From positions 1 through 64,000 of the forward strand of contig NZ_PGGO01000020.1 of assembly GCF_003010955.1 (NCBI RefSeq): 64,000 nucleotides of DNA, written 5' to 3'. The first letter of the stretch is position 1; the number at the start of each line of letters is the position of its first letter. Both the position numbers and the translations under genes were made by a program. This document shows positions 1 through 10,400 of this stretch, one piece after another. Origin of the DNA: Phyllobacterium brassicacearum (GTDB lineage: Bacteria > Pseudomonadota > Alphaproteobacteria > Rhizobiales > Rhizobiaceae). The notes under the pieces were generated by a model. The model was not told the origin of the DNA. It worked only from the letters and a program-made list of their open reading frames with translations, and did not search any database.

Positions 1-227
1 GGTACTCCCCGATGCCGAGGCCTCCCAAGCGGAACGGACGGGATGAAAAGTCGCCGGACGGGCGGTCTTCGGATCGCACCATTACTACCCCAAAGACGCG
101 CTTCGATGACCGCCCGTCTTCCCAACCGTTCAATGGCCAGACTCAGATGAGGGCGTGGCAAGGGGAAGGAGCATGTCGAGGGTAAGCGCTTGCACAGCCT
201 GGGCTTTTTCTCTAGTGTTTGCAATGC
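1..227. other. Left-edge non-coding region upstream of thi operon
   Basis: No convincing reading frame ends or begins here. It holds one long-armed inverted repeat (listed separately) and presumably the promoter of the thiamine operon. A weak -35/-10-like pair, TTGCAC at 190-195 and TAGTGT at 213-218 with 17 bases between, lies just ahead of the riboswitch. The match to the sigma-70 consensus is poor, so this promoter is only a suggestion. Confidence 0.5.
57..118. repeat. Inverted repeat, 11-bp arms, 40-base spacer
   Basis: The 11 bases at 57-67 (GACGGGCGGTC) are the exact reverse complement of 108-118 (GACCGCCCGTC). The spacer is about 40 bases. There is no clear T-run after either arm, so it is not a typical intrinsic terminator. 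It could be the 3' end structure of a gene left of the window or a regulatory dyad. Confidence 0.6.
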
Positions 228-330
228 TCTAACGGGGTGCCTGTTCGCAAGAACAAGCTGAGAGGCATTGGGAGAAATCCTGCCAACCCGCGGAACCTGA
301 TCCGGTTTGTACCGGCGGAGGGATTAGACG
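228..330 (+). promoter_or_regulatory. TPP riboswitch (THI element)
   Basis: The conserved thi-box parts occur in order: ACGGGGTGCC near 232, the GCTGAGA core near 257, ACCCG near 287, then GAACCTGATCCGGTTTGTACC and the closing GGAGGGATTAGA near 317-328. Between the core halves is a variable arm. The element sits about 55 bases upstream of thiB, the first gene of a thiamine transporter operon. This is the classic arrangement for repression by thiamine pyrophosphate. The stretch from 330 to the thiB Shine-Dalgarno would be the expression platform; here sequestration of the ribosome site is more likely than termination, because no T-tract hairpin is visible. Confidence 0.95.
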
Positions 331-384
331 CGGCAGGAAGCCGGCGCATCAATCCTTTTGAATTCTCAACTCTAGGAGGCGCCG

Positions 385-1401
385 ATGCGGCCGCTCAACA
401 CATTTATGAATTCTGCAATCCTGATGAGCGCTCTGGCGCTCGTTTCAGCAGTCCCGGCAAAAGCCGACGGGAAGCTCACTGTCTACACCTATGAAAGCTT
501 CACAGCGGAGTGGGGGCCAGGGCCGAAGGTAAAGCAGGCATTCGAAAAACAATGCAGCTGCACTGTTGATTTCGTCTCCGTCACCGATGGCGTTGCCCTG
601 CTCAACCGCCTCAAGCTTGAGGGAGCATCCAGCAAAGCGGATGTCGTTCTCGGTCTCGATACAAACCTGACTTACGAGGCAAGTGAAACCGGGTTGTTTG
701 CACCGCATGGCATCGATACCAGCGGCATCGTCATTCCCGGTGGCTACAAGGACAATACATTTGTTCCCTATGACTATGGCTATTTCGCCGTGATCTATGA
801 TTCCGAATCGGTGAAGAATCCGCCGGCAAGCTTGAAAGGACTGGTGGAAGGCGATCCAAAGCAAAAAATCGTCATCGAGGATCCACGCACCTCGACGCCC
901 GGACTCGGCCTACTGCTGTGGGTGAAATCGGTCTATGGCGACAAGGCCGGTGAGGCATGGAGCAAGCTGAAAGATCGCGTACTGACTGTAACGCCGGGCT
1001 GGTCAGAGGCCTATGGCCTCTTCACCAACGGCGAAGCGCCAATGGTTCTTTCCTATACCACGTCGCCTGCCTATCATCTCGTTGCGGAGAAAACGGACCG
1101 CTACAAGGCAGCAGCCTTTGACGAGGGCCATTACTTGCAGGTCGAGGTTGCCGCGCAAACCGCAAACGGCGCCAAGAACCCGCTCTCGGCGCAATTTCTG
1201 ACCTTCATGACCGGGCCGGCGTTCCAGGACGCGATCCCGGAAAATAACTGGATGTTTCCGGCTGCCAAGACGAGCGCTCCGCTCAATCCGGCTTTCGACA
1301 CACTCGTCAAGCCTGCAAAGACTTTGATCTTCTCCCCGGAAGAAGTGTCGAAAAACCGCAAGGCATGGATCGACGAATGGCTGTCAGCGATGAGCCTGTA
1401 A
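385..1401 (+). CDS. thiB: Thiamine ABC transporter, periplasmic binding protein
   Basis: 338 residues. The start ATG follows AGGAGG at 374-379 with five bases between. A signal peptide is visible: a hydrophobic stretch (residues 9-23) ends in an AKA-like cleavage site near residue 27. The mature part begins with [10 protein letters not shown], as in the ThiB/TbpA family of type 2 periplasmic binding proteins. The protein should capture thiamine and its phosphates and deliver them to ThiP. It is the first gene of thiBPQ, and thiP begins four bases after its stop. Expression is expected to be controlled by the TPP riboswitch upstream. Length and gene order agree with the family. Confidence 0.95.
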   Translation: MRPLNTFMNSAILMSALALVSAVPAKADGKLTVYTYESFTAEWGPGPKVKQAFEKQCSCTVDFVSVTDGVALLNRLKLEGASSKADVVLGLDTNLTYEASETGLFAPHGIDTSGIVIPGGYKDNTFVPYDYGYFAVIYDSESVKNPPASLKGLVEGDPKQKIVIEDPRTSTPGLGLLLWVKSVYGDKAGEAWSKLKDRVLTVTPGWSEAYGLFTNGEAPMVLSYTTSPAYHLVAEKTDRYKAAAFDEGHYLQVEVAAQTANGAKNPLSAQFLTFMTGPAFQDAIPENNWMFPAAKTSAPLNPAFDTLVKPAKTLIFSPEEVSKNRKAWIDEWLSAMSL

Positions 1402-1405
1402 CACC

Positions 1406-3025
1406 GTGGCAGCTGTCCGCTCATTGAAACCTTTGGCGGGGGCACTGGCCCTCGCCTTTCTGGTTGTGCTCGCGGGTGGCGCATTGCTTAGCCTTGCCAC
1501 TGAAGCGCTGCGTGGAAGTACGGAAGGTTTCGCCGCTTTCGATAGTTACCTGTGGCAGATTGCACGTTTCACGCTGTTGCAAGCGCTCCTTTCTATGGTG
1601 CTGTCCGTAACCCTGGCGATCCCGCTGGCCCATGCGCTACACGCGCACCCGGCCTTCCCCGGGCGCGCAATGATCCTGCGTCTCTTTGCGTTGCCGCTCG
1701 CCCTGCCGGCCCTCGTTGCCGTCCTCGGCATTACCACCATTTATGGCCGGAACGGTCTGCTCGCTGCCGTTCTCAAGGCAGCAGGCTTTGACGTTACGCC
1801 CAACATCTATGGCCTCACTGGCATCCTCATCGCCCATGTATTTTTCAATCTGCCGCTGGCGACGAGGCTCATGCTGTCAAGCCTCGATTCCATTCCGGAA
1901 GATTACTGGAAGCTGTCGTCACAACTGGGGATGGGCGGCTGGGCGCGCTTCCGGCTGATCGAATGGCCGGTGATCCTGCGCAATCTCTCTGGCATCGCCG
2001 GCTTGATCTTCATGCTGTGCATAACGTCCTTCACAATTGTGCTGACGCTCGGTGGTGGACCGCGCGCGACGACACTCGAAGTTGCGATCTATCAGTCGCT
2101 GCACTTCGATTTCGATATTGCACGAGCGGTATCACTCACACTGCTGCAACTCTGTCTGACCATTGCCGTCCTGCTTCTCCTCAGCCGGACAGGACGCCCT
2201 GCGGAGGAAGCCTTCAGCCTCAATACGGTAACGCAGCGCTTTGACCGGCCGTCCAGTGGCGCAAAGTTCGCCCATGGCATGTTGATCCTTGCCGCTCTGA
2301 TATTCGTAGGCTTGCCGATTGCTGGAACTGTTGTGTCCGGTTTGGCAGCCGACCTCTCCCGGATTCTAACTGAGCCACTTGTCTGGCGGGCTATCTTGAC
2401 CAGCCTGATCCTTGGTGCGGGTGCTGCCGCGTTTTCGCTGGTTGTTTCCCTCGGATTGGTGATGGCCCGGGAATATCTCGCCACTGCACGTCGTTATGCA
2501 CCGCGCAGCGCGTTCGAGCGCGCGCTCGATCTCGGTGCCAGCCTGATCATGGTGGTTCCTCCAATCGTGATCGGCGCAGGCTGGTTCATCCTTTCACGCC
2601 ATTTCGTCGACCCGTTCAGTCTTGCGCCAATCATGGTCGTGAGTGTCAATGCGGCTATGGCCATACCTTTTGCCTTCCGTATTCTACGCCCGTCGTGGGA
2701 TACGGCAGCGAGCCGCCACAACCGGCTTTGCTCGCAGCTCGGCATTGCCGGATGGAACAGGTTTCGGCTTATTGATTGGCCGGTGATCAAGCGACCGCTG
2801 GGTGCTGCCTTTGCCTTTGCCATGGCGTTGTCTTTGGGCGATCTCGGAACCATTGCCCTCTTTGGCAACAATTCGATCCAGACCCTGCCATACCTGCTGT
2901 TACAGCGCATGGCGAGTTATCGCACCGAAGATGCCGCGGGGCTGGCTCTGATCCTTGGTTTACTGTGCCTGGGGCTGATGATAGTCGCGGACAGAGGTGC
3001 AAGCAGTCTGGAGAAAATCCGATGA
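1406..3025 (+). CDS. thiP: Thiamine ABC transporter, permease
   Basis: 539 residues, GTG start four bases after the thiB stop. The protein is strongly hydrophobic and has two homologous halves, each with a binding-protein-dependent permease domain of about six membrane helices. An EAA-type loop is seen in each half (around '[18 protein letters not shown]' and '[18 protein letters not shown]'). This internally duplicated build is typical of ThiP and of iron(III) permeases of the same family. It forms the inner-membrane channel of the importer and meets the ThiQ ATPase through the EAA loops. The stop codon overlaps the thiQ start (ATGA), which indicates translational coupling. Confidence 0.94.
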   Translation: MAAVRSLKPLAGALALAFLVVLAGGALLSLATEALRGSTEGFAAFDSYLWQIARFTLLQALLSMVLSVTLAIPLAHALHAHPAFPGRAMILRLFALPLALPALVAVLGITTIYGRNGLLAAVLKAAGFDVTPNIYGLTGILIAHVFFNLPLATRLMLSSLDSIPEDYWKLSSQLGMGGWARFRLIEWPVILRNLSGIAGLIFMLCITSFTIVLTLGGGPRATTLEVAIYQSLHFDFDIARAVSLTLLQLCLTIAVLLLLSRTGRPAEEAFSLNTVTQRFDRPSSGAKFAHGMLILAALIFVGLPIAGTVVSGLAADLSRILTEPLVWRAILTSLILGAGAAAFSLVVSLGLVMAREYLATARRYAPRSAFERALDLGASLIMVVPPIVIGAGWFILSRHFVDPFSLAPIMVVSVNAAMAIPFAFRILRPSWDTAASRHNRLCSQLGIAGWNRFRLIDWPVIKRPLGAAFAFAMALSLGDLGTIALFGNNSIQTLPYLLLQRMASYRTEDAAGLALILGLLCLGLMIVADRGASSLEKIR

Positions 3026-3768
3026 TCGCATCTGCTCGCCCTCACAAAGGCGCTTCGATCCGGCTTGATGCAGTCGATTTTGATTTTGGCGATATGGCAA
3101 TGCATTTCGATCTCGTTGTCGAACCATCGACGATCGCCGCGATCATTGGCCCCAGCGGTTCGGGCAAATCCACGCTGCTCAATCTCATCGCGGGATTTGA
3201 GATAGCGAAGACCGGCAGAGTCCTGATCGACGACACCGATATGACCGATGCCGCACCGGCCCTGCGACCCGTCTCAATGGTATTTCAGGACAACAATCTC
3301 TTCGCGCATCTCGATGTGGCTTCCAATGTCGGTCTTGGCCGCAGTCCCAATCTCAAACTGAGCGAAGCGGACCACGCTGCAATAAGCGAGGCCATCCGGA
3401 AGGTTGGTCTTGCAGGCAAGGAGAAGCGCAAGCCGGAAGCCCTGTCCGGCGGCGAGCGCCAGCGCGTGGCCATCGCCAGGGCTCTCGTGCGCAACCGGCC
3501 CGTGCTTTTACTGGACGAGGCCTTTGCCTCGCTCGGCCCGGCCCTGCGGCACGAAATGCTGGATCTCGTCGGCGAATTGCAAACGGAAACCGGCATGACA
3601 GTGATGATGGTCACACATCATCCGGACGATGCCCTGCGCCTGCCTTCAATGCTGTTCTTTCTCGAAAATGGAAAAATCGCGGCTTCAGGACCCGCCAAAG
3701 AAATGCTCTCCGATAAGGGGCCTGCGCTGTTGCGGAAATACCTCGGTGCAAAAGACTCTGCGCTTTGA
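3022..3768 (+). CDS. thiQ: Thiamine ABC transporter, ATP-binding protein
   Basis: 248 residues. I place the start at the ATG overlapping the thiP stop, with GGAG at 3011-3014; a longer in-frame reading exists but lies wholly inside thiP. Walker [10 protein letters not shown] is at residues 43-51, the ABC signature LSGGERQR at 141-148 and Walker B LLLDE at 162-166. The ATPase lacks any C-terminal regulatory domain, as is usual for ThiQ. It powers thiamine import with ThiP. The TGA stop overlaps a perfect TTGACA hexamer that may belong to the promoter of the next gene. Confidence 0.94.
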   Translation: MIASARPHKGASIRLDAVDFDFGDMAMHFDLVVEPSTIAAIIGPSGSGKSTLLNLIAGFEIAKTGRVLIDDTDMTDAAPALRPVSMVFQDNNLFAHLDVASNVGLGRSPNLKLSEADHAAISEAIRKVGLAGKEKRKPEALSGGERQRVAIARALVRNRPVLLLDEAFASLGPALRHEMLDLVGELQTETGMTVMMVTHHPDDALRLPSMLFFLENGKIAASGPAKEMLSDKGPALLRKYLGAKDSAL

Positions 3769-3793
3769 CATATTTTCGACGACTTGCCACATT
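3765..3793 (+). promoter_or_regulatory. Possible promoter for the M48 protease gene
   Basis: A perfect TTGACA (3765-3770) overlaps the thiQ stop codon. It is followed after 17 bases by CACATT, a poor -10 match. The position, about 95 bases before the next start codon, fits. The weak -10 keeps this tentative. Confidence 0.3.
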
Positions 3794-3886
3794 CAAGAAA
3801 ACAATGAAATTCTTGCTCAAGACTGTTGGTCGGGCTAGCAAGAACAGAGACATACGACTCTGCTGGCACGCGACAACAACGAGGAC

Positions 3887-5398
3887 ATGATTCTGGGTTC
3901 GCAAAATTCCCCCACAAGCAACGGATGGTTTCATCCAGCCGCTCGCGCGAGGAATCTTGCGTCGGCGACCTTGTTGCTTGCGTTTTTGTCAGGTTGCCAA
4001 GTGCTCAACCTCACCAAGGAAGATGCGCTCGGTCCGTCGTCAAATCCGGTGACGGTGGATAATGTCAGCAAGAATGACCGGCTGGCCAAACTCAGCGCCG
4101 AGCAGCACCCGCGTATTCTCGCGACCTATGGCGGCGAGTACAAGGACGCAAAACTTGAGCGAATGGTCGCGAAGGTGGTCGGCAATCTGACCACTGTCTC
4201 TGACAATCCAACACATACATACCGCATCACAATCCTCAACTCGCCTAATATCAATGCTTTTGCCCTGCCGGGCGGCTATCTGTATGTGACGCGCGGACTT
4301 CTCGCCCTTGCCAATGACAGTGCCGAACTTTCGGCCGTCATTGCCCACGAGATGGGGCATGTGATTGCCAATCATGGTATCGAGCGCCAGCAACGTGAGC
4401 AGGAGGCCCAGATTGCCGGACGTGTCGTCTCAGAAGTGCTGCAGGATGACAGCGCGGGGCGTGAGGCACTGATCCGCGGCAAGCTGCGCATGGCTCAGTT
4501 CTCGCGTAATCAGGAGCTGCAAGCTGATGCTATCGGCATCAAGATGATCGGCGAAGCGGGTTATGACCCCTTTGCTGCCGCCCGTTTCCTGCAATCCATG
4601 GCATCCTATGCCGATTTCCGCAGCGTTTCGGGTGCGACCGATGCCAGCCTCGACTTCCTGGCCAGCCACCCTTCAGCGCCGCAACGCATCGAACTCGCGC
4701 GGGGTCATGCCCGCCGCGTAGGAGCGCCCGGCGTTGGCACGACCGATCGCGATTCCTTCCTGCAGGGCATTGATGGGATCCTGTATGGCGATACCCCCGA
4801 GGAAGGCTATGTGCGCGGTCGCAGCTTTGTTCACCCGCTGCTCGGCGTTAGCTTCACCGTTCCTGAAGGCTTTGTCATCGACAACAGTGCTGATGCCGTG
4901 ATGGCGACCGGCCCCGGCGAAGTCGCTATCCGCTTTGACGGGACACAGGTTTCCGGCAACCCATCCATGACTGACTACATGCGCAGCGGCTGGGTAACGG
5001 GTCTGGACAATGCAAGCGTCACGGCGACGACCTTTAACGGGATGCCGGCTGCGGCAGCGAAAGCCAGAGCCGACCGCTGGGAATTCGACATCTTCGTCGT
5101 CAACGCCGGCAGCAGAATCTATCGCTTTCTGACGGCAGCCCCAACAGGCAGTACGGCTTTGACGCCTGCCTCGCAAACTGTCATCCAGAGCTTCCGTCTG
5201 CTGACACCACAAGAAAAGGCCAGCATCAAACCGCTGCGCATCCGGGTCGTAACCGTGAAACCCGGCGACACACTGACCAGCCTGTCGAACCAGATCATGG
5301 GAACCGATCGGAAGCTTGATCTCTTCCGCCTGATCAACGCCTTACCGCCTGGCGGAACTGTTTCGGTTGGCGACAGGGTCAAGGTCATCAGCGAATAA
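3887..5398 (+). CDS. M48-family metalloprotease lipoprotein
   Basis: 503 residues. The N-terminus has a basic region, a hydrophobic stretch and a lipobox LSGC ending at Cys37, so it should be a lipoprotein. The zinc site HEMGH is at residues 154-158, with the third ligand Glu210 in an ELQAD motif. These define the Zn-dependent M48 (Ste24/BepA-like) peptidases that police outer-membrane protein assembly. Unlike BepA, the C-terminal half shows no tetratricopeptide repeats. It ends instead in a LysM-like segment (roughly 450-503, 'TVKPGDTLTSLSNQ'), which suggests peptidoglycan contact. It stands alone and converges on carD. Substrates are unknown. Confidence 0.88.
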   Translation: MILGSQNSPTSNGWFHPAARARNLASATLLLAFLSGCQVLNLTKEDALGPSSNPVTVDNVSKNDRLAKLSAEQHPRILATYGGEYKDAKLERMVAKVVGNLTTVSDNPTHTYRITILNSPNINAFALPGGYLYVTRGLLALANDSAELSAVIAHEMGHVIANHGIERQQREQEAQIAGRVVSEVLQDDSAGREALIRGKLRMAQFSRNQELQADAIGIKMIGEAGYDPFAAARFLQSMASYADFRSVSGATDASLDFLASHPSAPQRIELARGHARRVGAPGVGTTDRDSFLQGIDGILYGDTPEEGYVRGRSFVHPLLGVSFTVPEGFVIDNSADAVMATGPGEVAIRFDGTQVSGNPSMTDYMRSGWVTGLDNASVTATTFNGMPAAAAKARADRWEFDIFVVNAGSRIYRFLTAAPTGSTALTPASQTVIQSFRLLTPQEKASIKPLRIRVVTVKPGDTLTSLSNQIMGTDRKLDLFRLINALPPGGTVSVGDRVKVISE

Positions 5399-5401
5399 AA
5401 A

Positions 5402-5427
5402 AGCCCGGCATTTGCCGGGCTCTTTTT
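5402..5427. terminator. Bidirectional intrinsic terminator
   Basis: The stem AGCCCGGCA/TGCCGGGCT (5402-5410 and 5413-5421) is followed by CTTTTT on the plus strand and by a run of T on the minus strand. It lies between two converging genes, the M48 protease and carD, and can serve both. Confidence 0.9.
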
Positions 5428-5447
5428 GGATAGATGATGCTGCTGGC

Positions 5448-6050
5448 TTATGCAGCCTCTTCCCGCTCGTCTTCAATGATAACATCAGCGTCGGCTTCAA
5501 CATCCGCATCAGCCTTGGCACCACGCTTGGGTCCTTTTGCAAGGTTTACTTCGATCAGACGCACCGCTTCGGTTTCCGACATCTTGTTGACGGCAGAAAT
5601 CTCACGAGCCATGCGGTCAAGTGCTGCTTCATAAAGCTGGCGTTCCGAATAGGACTGTTCCGGCTGATTATCAGCGCGGAAAAGGTCGCGAACGACTTCT
5701 GAAATCGAGATAAGATCACCTGAGTTGATCTTCGCGTCATATTCCTGCGCGCGGCGCGACCACATGGTGCGCTTTATGCGAGCGCGGCCCTGGACAACCT
5801 TCAATGCACGGTCGACATAGTCCGTCTCGGAAAGTTTACGCATTCCAATAGCGGTTGCTTTGGCTACTGGAACCTTCAAGCGCATTTTATCCTTCTGAAA
5901 ATCAATCACGAACAGTTCCAGCTTGTGGCCTGCAACTTCCTGTTCTTCAATATTGACGATTTGCCCTACGCCGTGTGCCGGATATACGATAAACTCGCCC
6001 GTCTTAAATCCAATACGCTGGGCGGTTTTTTTCTGCTGAACTGCTGTCAT
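5448..6050 (-). CDS. carD: CarD/CdnL-family transcriptional regulator
   Basis: 200 residues from an ATG preceded by GGAG. The frame stays open further upstream, but that part is not CarD-like and has no ribosome site. Residues 13-75 ('GFKTGEFIVYPAHGVGQI') form the Tudor-like RNA-polymerase interaction domain. The rest is the helical DNA-binding domain with the conserved Trp in 'RTMWSRR'. The last 25 residues are strongly acidic. CarD/CdnL proteins bind the RNA polymerase beta subunit and stabilise open complexes at rRNA and housekeeping promoters; in alphaproteobacteria they are usually essential or growth-related. It lies downstream of fdxA in the usual rhizobial order. Confidence 0.93.
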   Translation of the reverse strand: MTAVQQKKTAQRIGFKTGEFIVYPAHGVGQIVNIEEQEVAGHKLELFVIDFQKDKMRLKVPVAKATAIGMRKLSETDYVDRALKVVQGRARIKRTMWSRRAQEYDAKINSGDLISISEVVRDLFRADNQPEQSYSERQLYEAALDRMAREISAVNKMSETEAVRLIEVNLAKGPKRGAKADADVEADADVIIEDEREEAA

Positions 6051-6407
6051 GCGCTTAATTACTCCTTGCTGCGCCCGGCAAAACGCACCGGCTAAACCAA
6101 TCACTGGAAACCGGGTCCCGGTTTGTCGGCCGCCAATATATTCACGCAAAAGCAATCCGGACGAAGCAGTGGGATGGAAAAACAAACACCCATACCCTGA
6201 ACTGATAGGTCCGGAAAAAATCTAGCCGATTGGTGATTTATGCTTTAGCGCCACGAAATTGACGTCCAATGATCAACATATCGGGGGAGCCTACCATGAA
6301 AAGTGATTAGAATCAACTTTTTGCTGCACTTGCTCAAAAATAGTCATATTGCAAGACTTGCATATTGCGGCAAATCAGGCTTGGCAATGTTGAATTCCAA
6401 GAATAAT
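6051..6407. other. Gene-free spacer between carD and fdxA
   Basis: About 360 bases without a credible gene. It should carry the carD promoter. At 6298-6321 a mostly AT hairpin (GTGATT-AG-AATCA with A/T flanks, one bulge) could be a weak terminator for fdxA on the minus strand. A four-codon reading frame after GGGGGAG at 6284-6290 is too short to call. Confidence 0.5.
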
Positions 6408-6746
6408 TCAGTCGCCTTCGCCGGGCTCCGGTGAAAAGAACTTTTCAAACTTGCCTTCGACACCATCCATCTCCTTGGCATCGGCGGGCGCGTCACGCTT
6501 TGCGGATATATTCGGCCATTTTTCGGCATATTCCGCATTGAGTTGCAGCCAGCTGTCGAGCCCTGGCTCGGTGTCCGGCTTGATGGCTTCAGCCGGACAT
6601 TCAGGCTCGCAAACCCCACAGTCGATGCATTCATCCGGGTGGATGACAAGCATGTTTTCACCTTCGTAAAAACAATCGACGGGACAGACCTCCACGCAAT
6701 CCATGTATTTACAGCGGATGCAATTGTCGGTCACAACATAAGTCAT
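6408..6746 (-). CDS. fdxA: 7Fe ferredoxin (3Fe-4S/4Fe-4S)
   Basis: 112 residues, start after CAGGAG. Nine cysteines lie at 9, 12, 17, 21, 25, 40, 43, 46 and 50. By comparison with Azotobacter ferredoxin I, Cys9, 17 and 50 would hold the 3Fe-4S cluster and Cys21, 40, 43 and 46 the 4Fe-4S cluster, leaving two free. A 55-residue C-terminal extension is normal for FdxA. It is a small cytoplasmic electron carrier. Its partner enzymes cannot be told from the context. It lies between the S4 protein gene and carD. Confidence 0.95.
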   Translation of the reverse strand: MTYVVTDNCIRCKYMDCVEVCPVDCFYEGENMLVIHPDECIDCGVCEPECPAEAIKPDTEPGLDSWLQLNAEYAEKWPNISAKRDAPADAKEMDGVEGKFEKFFSPEPGEGD

Positions 6747-7069
6747 TTGCTGGCTCCTGAAGACACCACTATCAGCGTCTCAGCGGTTCAGGTAACGATT
6801 TGACGCCGGGCTGACAAGGGGGGAAAAATAGGCTGCGGCACCAGAACGCGGCCCGCATCGATGTCCAAGTGCCGAACTTTGCGGCTCATCACCCGAACAT
6901 AGGCCATTACCCCAGTACTCACGGCGCCATTCATCGCATCGCGATGCTTAAGCAACAAGCAATCGCCATCCATTGCTAGCACATTTCGTAGAATATTATT
7001 TTATACAGCCGGTCAGCATTGAAGATTATTTCGACAGAACAGCCGAGCTCCGGAAGCCGAAGGGCAGGG
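6747..7069. other. Gene-free spacer between fdxA and S4 gene
   Basis: About 320 bases. I see no convincing gene; a 64-codon minus-strand frame here has no recognisable features and no good ribosome site. The region presumably holds the fdxA promoter. Confidence 0.45.
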
Positions 7070-7474
7070 CTATTGATCCGAACTATCATCGTCGCCCAGC
7101 ATAAGCCTGTCGACCTGTCGCCGTTCACGTTTGGTCGGCCGGCCACTGCCAGCGTCTCGCATAGGCAATCCGTCGAAACGGCTTATACCATCTTTCGCCG
7201 GCAAAGGCGGTGACATGTCCTCATAAAGCGTTCGCGCTTCGTCGGCTGGGCCACGGCGGCTTCCGCAGGAAAGGACCCTGTAAACCAGAATGCGCCGGTC
7301 CAGCGTAATCGTCAGCACGTCACCTGGCCTTACGACTTGTGACGGCTGATCAATCTTGTCCTTGTTGATACGGACACTGCCAGCTGAAACGAGCTTCGCC
7401 GCCAGGGAACGGGATTTGACCACTCGCGCGAAGAACAGCCATTTGTCGATGCGCTGCTTTTCTTCTCCTGTCAT
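7070..7474 (-). CDS. S4-domain RNA-binding protein (Hsp15-like)
   Basis: 134 residues. The S4 fold occupies residues 5-70 ('RIDKWLFFARVVKSRSLAAKLVSAGSVRIN'), followed by a basic, low-complexity tail with 'RPTKRERRQVDR'. E. coli Hsp15 (HslR) with this layout binds free 50S subunits carrying stalled nascent chains. The gene follows the helicase stop by 18 bases and is likely co-transcribed with it, which suggests a shared role in RNA or ribosome metabolism. No catalytic domain is present. Confidence 0.87.
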   Translation of the reverse strand: MTGEEKQRIDKWLFFARVVKSRSLAAKLVSAGSVRINKDKIDQPSQVVRPGDVLTITLDRRILVYRVLSCGSRRGPADEARTLYEDMSPPLPAKDGISRFDGLPMRDAGSGRPTKRERRQVDRLMLGDDDSSDQ

Positions 7475-7492
7475 CCCGGCGGTTCCGTTATC

Positions 7493-10400
7493 TTATTTCT
7501 TCAGTTGCTCCTTAAGCGCCAGCAGTTTGGCGAAGGGTGAGTCCATGTCAATCTTGACTGGGCGTTCTTCCCGCTCCGGACGCTTCGGCTGATTTTGCGG
7601 TTTGCCTGCCGGCCTCCCACCCTCCTGCTTGAAGCGTTCATTGCCAGCGGGTTTGCCCTTGCCACGGAAGTTCGCCTTGCGCTCGCCACGGTCGTTTTGC
7701 TGTTCTGCATTTCGCTCGGACCGTTGCTCGCCGCCCTGATTGTTGCGCGGCTGGCCCCTTTGGTGTTCGCGCTTCTCATGATTGCCGCGATTATTACGGC
7801 CCTCGAAGCGCGCCTGACGCCAAAGCAGGACCGGCTTCGGTGCGTCTTCCATGACGACGGGCGCAACGATTGCAGGTTCCGTGGCGGGCTCAGCAGCCTC
7901 GGCTTTCGCTTCGACAGGCGTCTCAGCAGTGTCAGCGACAGTCTCCACTTCACCTTCCGCGGGGACAGTCTCGCTGCGTTCCGGCTGAACTTGAGGTGCA
8001 GAAGCTGCATCGAGCTCAACGAGCTTTGCAGCGACGATTGCCGTATCAACTGCTTCCGGACGATAGCCGAGGCTCTTGAGAATCTCCTCCATGTCATCAG
8101 CGGTCGCGCCGAGAATTGACATCATCGACGGCGTGACAACGAAGCGCGTGCCATCATACGCACCATCCGGACGCGTGCCTGTGCCCGGCTTCCAGCCAAG
8201 CGCCGGCCGGATGAGATCGGCGAGGCGCTCAAGAATATCAATACGCACTGCGCGCCGCCCAAGAAGCCGGTAGCCTGCAAGCCGATAGAAGGCGGGGTCA
8301 AAGCTTGGATCGGTCACGACCGAGGTACGGCCGGCCGACAGGACCTGCACCACATCGCCGTAACCGGGGCGATCCTTCGCATCTTCCTTGAGTGCCCACA
8401 ACAGCGTGAGAAGCCCGGCCGGAGCGGGCTTCAACAGCGCCGGCAGGAATACATGATAGGCACCGAACCGGACACCGAGACGGCGCAGGGCAGCGCGGGA
8501 GTCCTGATCGAGACCGCGGACTTCTTCCGCCACGTCACGTCTCTGCAGGACACCAAAATTTTCGACGAGCTGAAACGCCAGCCCTTTGGTGATGCCTACA
8601 AGCGCATCGGCATTGGCAAGATCGACGAGCGGTTTCAAAACAGTTTCGATGTGATGAGCCAGGAACCGCTCGACCCGCGCCGCAACCTTGTCGCGTGCCG
8701 GCCCGGTCAACTGCTCGTCCGCCAATAGAACAGCACGTGGCTTCAGCGCTTGCTCGCCGGAGACGACTGAGGCCACCGGAGCGCCGATCCAGCGCAGGGT
8801 CCCATCGGAACCCAGAGCGAAGTCGCCATTTGCCGACGCGTCAAAGCGCGTGGCACGGCTTTCAAACTCCATGCCCAAGGCTTTTTGCGCGGCAGCCCTG
8901 ATGGCTTTCGCATCCGTCCCATCAACTTGGGCATCCGTTGTGAAACGGAACCCATCCAAACGTCCAACATGATGCCCTTCGACAACAACGTCCCCGGCAG
9001 GGCTAATTTCGGCTTCTAGCATTGTATTCTCTCTCAGGCGCCTCATAAGCACGCTTGTCCTGCGGTCTACGAAGCGTTTCGTCAACCGTTCATGCAGTGC
9101 ATCTGATAATCTGTCCTCTATTTCACGCGTCTTTTCTTGCCAATGTGCCTGATCTGCCAGCCAACCAGGCCGATGAGACACAAAAGTCCAGGTTCTGATC
9201 TGGGCGATGCGCCGCGACAGCGCATCAATATCGCCGTCGGTGGAATCAGCCCGGCGTACCTCTTCGGCCATATAGTTCTCGTTCACATGTCCCGATTCAG
9301 CCAGATCTGTATAGATCGAAGCTATGATATCCGCATGCTGTGCCGGCGCAATCTTTCGATAATCAGGCAGCGCGCAGGTATCCCACAGCAAAGCCACGCG
9401 TTCCGGTGTATTGGCAAGCGGCGCCACATCAGGATCACGAGACAGAAACTCCAGGGCCTGCTGATCAACCGCAGGTAACGCCCGAGTCAATCCTTCTACG
9501 GGTGCGGGCGTGTCGATGGACCGCTTCAGCGCGTCTATGCTCGAATAGTCGAACCGTGCGGTCCGCCATTGCAATATTTTGACCGAATCGAATGCATGCG
9601 ACTCGACGCGGCCAATCAGCTCATCGGAGAAACCCGATACCTGACCCGTGACGCCGAAAGTGCCATCCCGCAGATGCCGGCCAGCACGACCAGCGACCTG
9701 ACCAATCTCAGCCGGGGACAGATCACGAAACTGGTAGCCATCAAACTTCCGGTCCTGCGCAAAGGCGACGTGGTCAACATCAAGATTAAGGCCCATCCCG
9801 ATAGCATCGGTAGCCACAAGATAGTCCACATCGCCCGATTGGTAGAGGTCGACTTGTGCATTACGCGTCCGCGGGCTCAGCGCTCCCATGACCACAGCCG
9901 CACCGCCGTTTTGCCGCCGGATAAGCTCGGCAATCGCATAAACCTCTTCGGCGGCAAAGGCGACAACGGCTGTGCGCGGGGGAAGCCGGGTGATCTTCTT
10001 CGACCCTGCATAGGCCAGGTTGGACAGACGTGGCCGCGTTATCACTGAAATTCCGCGAAGCAGCTTTTCGAGAATTCCCCGCATGGTTGCGGCGCCGAGC
10101 AACAATGTCTCCTGGCGGCCACGAAGATGCAGGATCCGGTCGGTGAAGATGTGACCGCGCTCAAGATCATTGGCAAGTTGCACTTCATCGATGGCAACAA
10201 AATCCATATCGGTCTGGCGCGGCATGGCTTCCACCGTACAGACCGCATAACGGGCGCCGGGCGGATTAATCTTTTCCTCGCCTGTGATCAGGGCGACATT
10301 CGCAGTCCCTACCCGCTCCGCCACGCGGTTATAAACCTCGCGAGCCAGGAGCCGCAGCGGCAAACCGATCATCCCGGTCTGGTGGGCCAGCATGCGTTCG

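Noticed and set aside
6284-6310. A four-codon leader peptide after GGGGGAG
   Set aside because: Too short and on the strand opposite to both flanking genes, with no downstream gene to control.
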